Shown here: positions 55,131-64,000 of the stretch, one piece after another
Position numbering within the stretch: the first letter of the stretch is position 1
Layout of the letters: each line of letters starts with the position of its first letter
NCBI GenBank assembly: GCA_031769625.1
Contig: JAUIMM010001419.1
Coordinates: 222,001-286,000 of the forward strand
Reading direction: 5' to 3'
From: Taudactylus pleione
Taxonomy: Eukaryota; Chordata; Amphibia; Anura; Myobatrachidae
DNA length: 64,000 nt
The notes under the pieces: generated by a model
Database searches by the model: none
Seen by the model: only the letters and a program-made list of their open reading frames with translations
Told to the model about the DNA's origin: nothing
Translations under genes and position numbers: made by a program

Positions 55131-55869
55131 CACATACATGAAAGTTAAAGGTGAACGGTAAAACGATCAATCACCTGGCAGATTGTTATTAATCGCACAG
55201 GGAGACGCTCTGCTTCCACAAATAACGCCAGCTTGTCAGGCAGATCATGATAGCGGGAAACCATAGATGGAAAACCATTGAATTTTTTGAACCACAATAG
55301 TGCACACGTGACTCGCTAGCCAAAGAAGCAGAATGCGGCTATGCAACATGCGATTGAGAAAACAAAACTGTTACCGTGTCACCATCGGAACTCAACAGTC
55401 AATGGCACGAAAAAATTGGAACTCTGCCATTGGTGACAAAACATTGACAATAGGTTAAAAACTATAATGTTTTCTATACATCAGGGGTCGATACCCTTAA
55501 CTAATTGCTGCATGCACTGGAAGTACCTTTCAGGCACTATGCAATCCAAATACTGGTGCCGCCGGTCAGCAATGGTGCACTGCTCGCAGATTCCTAGTTA
55601 CAGAACTGTACAGGCCAGGGCATCCAATAGGCTCTCAGCTACTTCTTCTAACAGCATTTCCTACAGGTAGGTAGAAAACAGGGAAGTGCAGCAGACTTAT
55701 TTTACATATTAAAAGTCAGCATGGTTAGCATAGTGGTTAGCATAATAATACCTAACAGCTCTGGAGTCATGAGTCAGTCCCTGACCAAAGCACAATCTGT
55801 GTGGAGTTTTCAAGTGCACCCCATGTTTGTGTTGATTTTCTCCCAAAATCCAAAAACCTACTAGTGGGT
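55131..55869. other. Unassigned sequence
   Basis: No gene recognised. 55720-55870 (GGTTAGCATAGTGGTTAGCAT, GGAGTCATGAGT, CAAAATCCAAAAACCTACTAGTGGGTTAATT) resembles a common SINE-like interspersed repeat but is too short to assign. Confidence 0.4.
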
Positions 55870-57185
55870 TAATTGCAGCGGCAGCTCCAACCTTTTTTCT
55901 TTGGGGGGGGGGGGGGGGGGGCTGCAGTCCAAACCTCCTGTGTCACGGTGGCTGTCCTCATTCAATGCACATGCATGCGCACAAAACCGGCAAAGCAGAG
56001 GCGCTTCCTATTGGATGTATATATAAGCGCTTTCTGCTGATGACAATCCGAACTGGCAGTCCCAGGGGGAAGAAAAAACAGATGTGCGCTGAAAAATGGG
56101 TGTGGTCACAAGGGGCATGGTCACTGAAAAATGGGGCGTGTCAGCATGACATACACCCCTTTCTCGTGACTCTGGGAACATTCCTTCACATTCCATATGC
56201 ACCTTAGTGGTCCCCCTTATGCAGGCCACCAGTAGTGATCCCCCTATGCAGTGCCCCTTTATACAAGGCCCCCTGTAGTTGTCCCCCTTATGCAGGCCCC
56301 CAGTAGTGCACCTTATACAGTGCCCCCCAGTAGTGGTCCCCCTTATGCAGGCCCCCAGTAGTGATCCCCCCTATGCAGTACCCCTTATACAGTGCCTACA
56401 GGAGTGGTCCCCCTTATCAAGGCCCCAATGGTGCCCTTTATACTGTGCCCCCAGTAGTGGTCCCCCTTATGCAGGCCCCCAGTAGTCCTCCCACCTATGC
56501 AGTGCCCCTTATACAGTGCCCACTCCCTGTGCAGCACCCAATGTGCCCCCAGCAGTAAGCCCCTTATATAGTGCCCCCAGTAGTAGTCAACCCCCTATGC
56601 AGTGCCCCCAGTAGTGGTCCCCCCTATGCAGTGCCCCCAGCAGTGCTCTTTATATAGTGCCTGAGTAGTAGTAGTCCCCCCCTATGCAGTGCCCCCAGTA
56701 GTGCTCTTTATATAGTGCCTGAATAGTAGTAGTTCCCCCCTATGCAGTGCCCCCAGTAGTGCTCTTTGTATAGTGCCTGAATAGTAGTAGTTCCCCCCTA
56801 TGCAGTGCCCCCAGTAGTGGTCCCCCGATGCAGTACCCCCAGTATTAGTCCCCCCGATGCAGTACCCCCAGTATTAGTGCCTCCAGTAGTGGTCCCCCCG
56901 ATGCAGTACCCCCAGTATTAGTCCCCCGTGATACAGTGCCTCCAGTAGTGGTCCCCCACTCCAGCAGTGCAGACACAAACTCACGTAAACAAAAGGAAAA
57001 AAAAAACACTTACCTGAATCCCCACTGCAGCTCCAGCTCCCGCCGCCGTCTGCTCCTCTGTCCTCCCGGGCTGGCCCACTCTTCATTATGGGAGAGACGT
57101 CATGACGTCTCTCCCATCACCCACTGCGGGATCAGAAGATGGAGCTCATGAGTAAGCTCCAACCCGGGTCCGGCAGTGGGCGCAG
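55870..57185. mobile_element. hAT-like element with long GTAGTGCCCC minisatellite
   Basis: GCGGCAGCTCCAACC at 55878 is followed by a 19-bp G-run (55903-55921), AAAATGGGTGTGGTCACAAG and TCAGCATGACATACACCCC as in 15070-15690. The longest repeat tract in the window follows (about 56205-56960): units of AGTAGTGGTCCCCC.TATGCA plus a sub-array of four TTTATATAGTGCCTGAATAG-type units. The end carries a CACTTACCTGAATCCCC motif and GGGAGAGACGTCATGACGTC (57087), an almost perfect palindrome. No transposase. Confidence 0.65.
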
Positions 57186-57255
57186 CAGTCAATGAGAGTC
57201 TATCTGACTCTCATTGGCTGCTAATTAAATATCTTTCTGAAGTATCACTCTTGTC

Positions 57256-57732
57256 GGTGGTAACAGGGGAAGGTGCTTGTGAACGGGGGTGTGGATGTGC
57301 GAACGCAGGTGTGTCTGACCGTCAGAACGGCGTTTAATGGGTGTGCATAATTAGCAAAGTAGTGTCATTGCACACGTGACTTGGTTGTTTTTTAGCCAGA
57401 ACTGCTCACAGTGCTTGGGATAGGTTAGGTCAACCCCAAGCGCTGCGAGCAACTCCGATGGCCCTCGATGTTCACGATTAATCAGACTCTTCCCGTAGAT
57501 GACGTGTGCTACGAGTGACAGGGAGGTTTTATAGTCCAGCGTACGCTAACTGCCTTTGCTCACTAAGACATAGTGAGCCGATTGTTTACTACACTTCCTG
57601 GAGATGACGAATGTTACTAAGGGAAAGTGGGTCTCTAAATACATACTGCGATCGCACGGCAAGACATAGTGGGCATGCTAATGTCTTGCTAGCAATCGCG
57701 GGATTTGCATTCTTTGGGTCTGAAACAGGCCC
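57256..57732. mobile_element. GGGCCTGATTCAGAG element, group B, truncated
   Basis: Begins inside the family at GGTGGTAACAGGGGAAGGTG and continues in register with 8848-9416 (TGTGCATAATTAGCAAAG, GCCAGAACTGCTCAC...GCGAGCAACTC, CGATGTTCACGATTAATC), ending GGGTCTGAAACAGGCCC at 57732. The left ~150 bp are missing. Confidence 0.75.
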
Positions 57733-58949
57733 TTACAAACATCCAGTGCTAGGCGCAGGAGATCTGTCTGAAGTTGGCCTCCTCCGTATATGCATGACCG
57801 AGAATAGTGAGCAACTCTGACTACACGTCTACAACACACCCACAAATTGCTTCATTGTTGCCACCCTGAAACTTCCATGTAACTGCAACTGATAAAAGAC
57901 TGAGAACAGTTTGCTAAAAATCACTACATGCGGCCGCACCATGCCTTCCCACCATTATCAGGCTCACACTTTATACAGAGCCAGTTGCTGAGATACTTTA
58001 CACACAGAATAGGAAAAGTAACATTTTGAAATTGTGGTCTTGTCTCGCAAGCAAACTTCACACTTATGTATTCAGCATACGCACACATGTACACACATAT
58101 TAAAAAGTAAAAAGTACAGCTTTTGAGACAACATAAAGCTTCAAATCGGTAAATTCTTCAAAAACTGAGCTAATAACATTTGCACCAGTCAGCAGGAGTT
58201 ATATTCTCTACAGATCAGTAGCAGTATTAGTAAAGAGCAGTCTCTTCTCTCCATCTTTGAGCTTACAGTATGCATCCAGTACAGTTTCTTTCACTTGTAA
58301 TACACATTTATTATAATAATCCCTTAACAATATCAGACAAGTCCTGACAGCTAATATAGCACTATCTATAAACCCACTTGTTTGCAGTATTTTCCATTAC
58401 ATTTAATATAAAATAAAAAGGTTTTATGTAAGCAAGTGAAACAACAGAAAAATAGTGAAAGAAAAGTCGTGTTTGGGCAGGTCAGATCAGGACCTTGAAT
58501 TCTCCACTCAACTGTACATGTAATTGTAACCCTACTAGTATCAGTGTCAGCCAGCGTCTCTGTGGAATTGTGTAGCATTGAACTCAGGAATCCGTATTGC
58601 AGAACTGTTAAAGGACTGTTTTTTGTTTTTACTTTGTGCAAACAGACTACCTTTAAGTCCTCCCACGTATCCTGCAGGAAACTTGTGCTGCTACACAAAG
58701 CTTTTGTCAGCACCTGCAGGCACTCTACTTCCTTCACCACCCGATAAGATATACAGTCATCTGTAACTCTACAAAATGACTGTACATGCACCTTTATAGA
58801 TATTTTACCTTTTGTTGTGAGACATTATAATATTTCCTTACTTAAAGACACCGTTGCATTTATTTGTGTAATGGATAGATATACAGATGTGCCCTCATAC
58901 ATCGAGTCTCAATACACCACGCAGCGCGACTTGCCTGGTATGAGTCAGG
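57733..58949. other. Unassigned sequence with a 141-codon minus-strand frame
   Basis: The minus-strand frame 58791-58366 begins MHVQSFCRVTDDCISYRVV and reads LCSSTSFLQDTWEDLKVVCL before a hydrophobic, Cys/Phe-rich end. I recognise no domain. Upstream and downstream sequence shows no convincing splice sites or related frames, so it is recorded but not called as a gene. The rest holds no feature. Confidence 0.3.
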
Positions 58950-59210
58950 CGCCAGGTCCCGTGATACTCTGCTAGCACCAAGCGTCTATTTTGCATCTTT
59001 TTTTTGCTGAAAATGTGTCTCAGTCACAATGCGATGCGAATAGGACGCACCCGCAGACTATGCTGATTAATTTGATATAGCGCTTCATATGTTAATTCAT
59101 GAACTCAGTCGCACACAGAGATATATAAGTGTTGCATATCAAATTTATCAGCACAGTCTGCTGGTGTGTCAGACGCCTGAAAAGAGCAGAGTTTCACGGG
59201 ACATGGCACA
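58950..59210. repeat. Imperfect long inverted repeat
   Basis: The left arm GCCAGGTCCCGTGATACTCT...GCGTCT (58951-58986) plus GCAGACTATGCTGATTAATT (59053) pairs with AATTTATCAGCACAGTCTGC (59140), AGACGCCTGAAAAGAGCAGA and GTTTCACGGGACATGGCAC (59171-59209). The left arm has an extra ~60 bp. It looks like a short palindromic transposon. Confidence 0.6.
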
Positions 59211-59659
59211 ACAGGAGGGGCTTTTTGGTGCAATTACAGCAAAGATGTGTAAGGGAACTTGTGTACATGCATATTCCCTTCATTTGATTGTGTCTATGCT
59301 TAAATTAATCTGATAAAAGTCTTGTATAGAGACTGCTGACTTTCAGAAATAGGGAATCTGATAAAAGTCTCGTATAGAGACTTCTGACTACTTATTGGGC
59401 TTTGATGTTTAAAAGGACAAATATCAGGGAAATTGGAAATTGTGGGAATTTATTTTTAAACTTATACCCATGTCTCTGATTAGCTGAATTTTCCAACCAA
59501 TCAGAGTTTTTTTTTTTTAAGTGAAATATTTTTATTTTGTCATTTGTTTCTGATTGGTTGAGAGCAAATTACTGTAATGTGCTTCATATACATGTCTACT
59601 TTCCATTTTCTCTATTATAAGCACCGCAAGATCTTACCCTATTGCACAGGCTCTCAAAC

Positions 59660-59660
<1 letters not shown>

Positions 59661-59733
<73 letters not shown>
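59661..59733. repeat. (CTAT)n microsatellite
   Basis: About 18 uninterrupted CTAT units. Confidence 0.98.
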
Positions 59734-59734
59734 A

Positions 59735-60036
59735 GACTAAATCCTGGTAGACACTAGACGATACATTGGATGATTTGTTGTTTTGAGCTGAATTGGAACG
59801 ACAAATCGTCCACATCATCTAGCGTGTACGCACTGTTGCGCACTCCTGTGCGTTGTTTATTGCATCTTCAGATCTGCCTGCAGTGCATATTAATGAAGGA
59901 TGGAATGACACATCGTTCTGCCGTTCATTAAATCTTCTAATGTGTACCGACTATCTTGCATGGTCCGGGGCCAAGGTAAATCGCCCCAACCATCGGCAAG
60001 ATTGCTGTGTTGTCTAGTGTGTATCCAGCTTTAAAA
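59735..60036. mobile_element. Short element, CTAGACGAT / GTCTAGTGTGTATCCAGC ends
   Basis: Left CCTGGTAGACACTAGACGAT and right TTGTCTAGTGTGTATCCAGC are inverted relatives and resemble the ends at 44239-44567 (GCTGGCCATACACTAGACC). GCGCACTCCTGTGCG is an internal hairpin. A microsatellite abuts the left end. Confidence 0.6.
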
Positions 60037-61360
60037 GTACCCTGCAATGATGTGTTAATGGGTTTGGTATGCAAGTTATTTTACTAATAACAGGTCTACA
60101 CTGTATGTTTATAATTTAATAACATAGTGTAAGGGTACAGAAAAGTATACAGACTAACAGGCCTGACAATATTCCACATGCCAGTCATTCCTAACTGAGA
60201 TTTGGAGGCTCTAATTACAAATAAATAAATCTTCAGCCTCATTTTTGTCGAGTGACACATTGCTTGGGACTCTTCACCCTACAGTACAATAAAAGTGCTA
60301 AACAGCCTGTAGAACCAGGTTAAAATATATTTGAAAGAATTAGTGATAATACACAATGCACCATCTAGCTGTAAAATGTTAGCTTTTTCTATTAACATGT
60401 AAAGCCTTAAGAATGACAAGTGGCAAGTTAGATAATATGAAACAAATGATCTTTTTGAGGATAGAGGGGAAATTATTCTCCAAATCCTTCACCCCTTACT
60501 GATGTTAATAGAGTGGGAAAATGGTGCTACAAGATATTGTCACTTTCAGTGCTGTTATCCCCTTAGTATACTGTATGTAGGGACGGCCTCCTAATGAAGA
60601 TTTCTTTTAGTCCTGCAGACTCTGTGAAATATCTATTTTGCACCTAGTATAGTATACCTAGATACCCAGTATTCCATATATTCCAAGAATACAGGTACAG
60701 TAGGTGCGTACAACACTGCATGTAGGTGAATATATGCCTTTAGTTTTGTGCACAACTTGTGTTTGTGTTTTGTCTGACAAAATGAAATAACAATGTGGGC
60801 AGCTACAGTGGCAGCCTCCCCCTCACACAGACTGCTACACCTCAGAGAACAGGTAGAGCTGGAGTAACAATGCATTTCACATAATTGTGCTGTAAAGAGG
60901 GTGACTCAGACAAATGTCACTCACACTTGATTAGACATCTTCAGATAAGGTAATTAATTCCAATCTAGGCACCACCTACAGAAAATTACCACTTGTACTA
61001 TTCCCCATCTCTGCGGTATAATGTAGTAAAGACTTTATTTAGGGTGTGGCAAAACTTGGATATATTCCCAGTGTAACACAGGGCCCTTTGTTCAAGGTAG
61101 ATGCAATAAAAATCCCCATTATTATTAGGTATGGATGACAGAGCAGGGCTTCTCTATATGATTGTAGGGCAGGGTTATTTGAAAACTTGTTTGCAGCATT
61201 TTAAGAGACATAATTCTGTGTCACATTGTAGGTGGATATTCCAGCTCATGTGTTTGTTTGTTTATTCCTCTCATTATGCAGTGAGAAAGTTCACCAGAAA
61301 AAGAGAGTGTTTCTAGTTTCCCAATAGTCTGGTTCCACCAGCAAACTTACACATACAGAG
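60037..61360. other. Unassigned sequence
   Basis: No gene, complete repeat or exon recognised. Confidence 0.45.
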
Positions 61361-61837
61361 AGGCCCATTTGCGGCAAATACTATTTGTGGGATATTCCCC
61401 CGAAAACACCCGTTTTCAGGGGATACCCGCAAATATTAAGGATACTCTGAATGTATCAAGGAGGGACCGCAGCAGAAATCTCTGATGTCTTATGCGGTCC
61501 CTCCATTTCTAACAGCAGCTGCAGCCACCAGAGGTGTCTATGGGGATTGGATGAAAAGATGTCAGATTACCAAGCTTCGCATTCTGGAGTTTGGCCCCGG
61601 CAGCTAAGGCCATGTGTAGGGCTACATTTCACAAATATTATAGGGATGGTCAGTGGACCACGCAGGTGCAATAGTGCTGCGGGGTCATGATATAGAAGTG
61701 AAGTGACCGCTAATGCTTCACTTCTAACACATCACAGGGATGGGCTCTTTTCATAGACCCTGTCCCTGGATGCAAAATTTGATATATTCGTGCGGTACAT
61801 CTTTTCTATACGACCTGATTGATACATATGCCCCATA
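61361..61837. mobile_element. Hairpin-rich element with GATACATATGCCCC right end
   Basis: The right end GATTGATACATATGCCCC (61837) is the inverted form of a GGGGCATATGTATCAA terminus. A likely left-end relative is GAATGTATCAAGGAGGG (61450), or GGCCCATTTGCGGCAAA at 61361. Hairpins: CCCGAAAACACCCGTTTTCAGGG-type, GAGGGACCGCA...TGCGGTCCCTC, TAGAAGTGAAG...CTTCACTTCTA and CAGGGATGGG...CCCTGTCCCTG. Non-coding. Confidence 0.55.
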
Positions 61838-62271
61838 GTCAGCACATGAACAACAGCACACATATTACAAGTGTAACAAGTGAAACTTATACGATAAAAT
61901 ATATGTATGTAATACCTCAAACTCAATCTTTCAAAATTGAAGCTACTAACATTTTCCATCAGTCACCATACCTAACATCTCTATTGACAACACAACAATC
62001 AACCCTACCCCTAAAAACTTGCTGCCTAGTTGTCATTCTTGACTATCCTTTACTCCTCATATTCAATCTGTTTACAAATCATATTACATACATCACAGAA
62101 AGATTTCCAGTACACATAAATATCCCACACAAAACACTGCAATAACTTTTATTCATGTGCACTGCTAATTACTCCTGCATTGACAATTGCAGTAATCTCT
62201 TCACTAATCTTTTTCCTATACTTGCTATCATCCCTACAGTCTATTTTAAATGTAGGCTAGACAAGAGGTTC

Positions 62272-62755
62272 CCAAATGTGGTCCTCAAGGCACACCAACA
62301 GTTCAGGTTTTAGAGATAACCATGGTTGAGCATAGGTCATACTTGCCTACAATCCCAGAAGTCGCAGGAGGCTCCCGATTTTACGGGTAATCCCCCCCAC
62401 CCCTGGAAATGTAGGCTGATCTCCCGCATCCTGCCCACTTCCTAGTGAAGCGAGCAGGATAGGGAGATGTAATGGGGAATTTGCGGGTCTGCGAGGAGGG
62501 GACTGGGCTAAATGACACGATTTGCATCATTTAATGATTCCACCAGTCTGGCCCCACCCCCCAATCCAGCCTGCTGCAGGAGCTCTCCAGCCTGCTCCCA
62601 GAAAGCTGTTCTACAATGTCGGTAAGTATGGCACAGGTGGTTAAATCAAATTGACTGAGGTACTAATTAAGTCACCTGTGGTCAAGCATTAATATCCTTA
62701 AAACCTGGACTGTTAGGGTGCCTTTAGGACTGAGTTTGGGAACCTCTGGGCTAGA
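62272..62755. mobile_element. Non-autonomous hAT element with nested insert
   Basis: The left region AGAGGTTCCCAAATGTGGTC then CTCAAGGCAC and the right region GTGCCTTTAGGACTGAGTTT then GGGAACCTCT are inverted. This is the pattern of common short hAT elements. Between them, from about 62342 to 62632, lies another repeat starting CATACTTGCCTAC and ending GTAAGTATGGCAC, the family also seen at 19485. Confidence 0.65.
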
Positions 62756-62826
62756 CTGATTTTCCATTAACAATGTTCTTCTACTTCTGCTCCGCTAGTC
62801 CTTAAACTAGTTGCCTGTATTTTAAC

Positions 62827-64000
62827 TAGGGGTGTGCACCGGCCACTTTTCGTGTTTTGTGTTTTGGTTTTGGATCTGGATCTTTCTTCGTGTTTTGGAT
62901 CTGGATTGGTTTTGCCAAAACCACCCTTCCGTGTTTTGGGTTCTGGGTTTTGTGTTTTGGATCTGTATTTTTTTTTTAAAAAGCATAAAAACAGCTAAAA
63001 TCACAGAATTTGTTGGTTTCTCTGCTCCTATGCTATTATTAACCTCAATAACCTTAATTTCCACTCATTTCCAGTCTATTCTGAACACCTCACACCTCAC
63101 AATAGTGTTTTCATGTCCAAAAGGTTGCACCGAGGTAGCTGGATGACTATGCTAAGCGACACGAGTGGGCGGCACAAACACGTGACCCATCTAGGAGTGA
63201 CACTGCAGTGGCAGACAGGATGGCAGTTAGAAAAACTAGGCCCCAAACTGTACATAATGCAAAGAAAAAAAAGAAGTGCAAGATGGAATTGTCCTTGGGC
63301 CCTCCCACCCACCCTTATGTTGTATAAACAGGACATGCACACTTTAACAAATCAATCATTTCAGCGCCAGGGTCTGCCACACAACTGTGGCTGAAATGAT
63401 TGGTTCGTTTGGGCCCCCACAAAACAAGCTGGCAATTAATGTGTCCCTGCACAAACTGGCTCTACGGAGGCAAGATGTCATCCTCATCCTCCTCATCCAC
63501 CGATTCCTCACCCTCTTCAGTGTGTACATCCTCATCCTCACAAAGTATTAACTCGTCCCCACTTGAATCCACCACCACAGGTCCCTCTGTACCTTCTGGA
63601 GGCTGGTCTCCCTGGAAGAGCTGATAATTCATTTTGATGAACATCATCTTCTCCACATTCTGTGGAAGCAACCTCCTACGCCTTTCGCTGACAAGGTTCC
63701 CGGCTGCACTAAACACTCTTTCGGAGTACACACTGGAGGGGGGGCAACTCAGGTAAAATAGAGCCAGCTTGTACAGGGGCCTCCAAATTGCCTCTTTTTC
63801 CTGCCAGTACAGGTATGGACTGTCTGACATGCCTACTTGGATGCTGTCACCGATGTAATCCTCCACCATTCTGTCAATGGTGACAGTATCATATGCAGTG
63901 ACAGTAGACATGTCAGAAATTGTTGCCAGGTCCTTCAGTCCGGACCAGATGTCCAAACTTGGTCCTGCCTGCCCTGCATCACCGCCAGCGGGTTGCTTAG
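62827..64000 (-). mobile_element. hAT transposon, 3' part, continues beyond window
   Basis: The 3' terminus begins TAGGGGTGTGCACCGGCC (62827) and is followed by repeated GTTTTGTGTTTTGG words and TTGGTTTTGCCAAAACCACC. The transposase frame runs on the minus strand from the window edge to 63462; 62830-63460 is its 3' non-coding region. The terminal 250 bp match the left part of 33187-36087. The 5' end is outside the window, so completeness cannot be judged. Confidence 0.82.
63462..64000 (-). CDS. hAT transposase, C-terminal part (5' end off window)
   Basis: An open minus-strand frame from the window edge to a stop at about 63462, about 179 codons, with no stop or frameshift. It contains DSPYLYWQEKEAIWRPL and then LALFYLSCPPSSVYSERVFS plus AAGNLVSERRRRLLPQNVEK, the hAT C-terminal dimerisation domain typical of ZBED-type transposases. 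An acidic tail rich in Asp and Glu follows (CEDEDVHTEEGEESVDEEDE). hAT transposases cut and paste DNA with an RNase H-like DDE core; that core and the N-terminal BED finger would be to the right, outside the window. The intact frame suggests a young copy or a domesticated gene; the terminal repeat at 62827 favours a transposon. Confidence 0.85.
   Translation of the reverse strand, partial: KQPAGGDAGQAGPSLDIWSGLKDLATISDMSTVTAYDTVTIDRMVEDYIGDSIQVGMSDSPYLYWQEKEAIWRPLYKLALFYLSCPPSSVYSERVFSAAGNLVSERRRRLLPQNVEKMMFIKMNYQLFQGDQPPEGTEGPVVVDSSGDELILCEDEDVHTEEGEESVDEEDEDDILPP

Noticed and set aside
8848..57732. An autonomous PIF/Harbinger transposase for the GGGCC elements
   Set aside because: No element with these ends here exceeds about 1 kb, and no frame shows the DDE or Myb-like motifs. 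The superfamily link rests only on ends and 3-bp duplications.
58366..58791. 141-codon minus-strand gene
   Set aside because: No recognised domain, no promoter or splice context, and a hydrophobic Phe/Cys-rich end typical of translated AT-rich DNA. Kept only as an unassigned note.
1..64000. CRISPR arrays, rRNA, tRNA or bacterial operons
   Set aside because: Tandem repeats here are microsatellites or minisatellites with no regular unique spacers, and no conserved rRNA or tRNA sequence was seen. The spliced troponin I exons show a vertebrate nuclear genome.

Overview
This window is vertebrate nuclear DNA, most likely from an amphibian and probably a frog with a repeat-rich genome. The firmest host signal is the last two coding exons of a slow skeletal troponin I gene (TNNI1 type) on the + strand, at 3450-3626 and 14596-14703, separated by an intron of 10,969 bp. 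The amphibian call is an inference from the mix of repeats: several Tc1 lineages, Ty3/gypsy with chromodomain, Penelope, hAT, many short inverted-repeat elements, and a 'GCGCTATATAA' tail repeat. No bacterial, plastid or mitochondrial genes, rRNA, tRNA or CRISPR arrays are visible.

Layout. 1-3449: TNNI1 intron sequence holding a nested short transposon. 3450-14703: the two TNNI1 exons and their intron, which holds a broken Penelope element (4440-5570), a minus-strand Ty3/gypsy relic (6530-8847), a truncated Tc1 element (9593-10236), at least five short inverted-repeat elements and two (TA)n tracts. 14704-38880: apparently intergenic and dominated by short non-autonomous DNA transposons, plus a purine-rich minisatellite (23.3-23.9 kb). 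38885-40966 and 50077-52115: two Tc1 copies with decayed transposases. 45.7-49.9 kb: a nest of Ty3/gypsy elements (an outer gypsy, an inner gypsy with both LTRs, and a solo LTR inside the inner 3' LTR). 52.3-57.2 kb: hAT-like elements with GTAGTGCCCC minisatellites. 62.8-64.0 kb: the 3' end of a hAT element whose transposase reading frame is still open at the window edge.

The most unusual content is a set of short elements with 3-bp target duplications and inverted ends beginning GGG. The largest group has ends GGGCCTGATTCAGAG, with about 16 whole or partial copies here. Many are built almost entirely of short perfect or near-perfect palindromes laid end to end (eight or more in about 550 bp). 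The same architecture recurs in elements with unrelated ends (GGGCGGAATTCAATTG, GGGCTCTATTTACTA, GGGGTCTATTCATTA). Two different members of the GGGCCTGATTCAGAG group sit at the same TTA site inside the two Tc1 copies. These ends and 3-bp duplications fit the PIF/Harbinger superfamily, but no transposase for them lies in the window, so that assignment is an inference.
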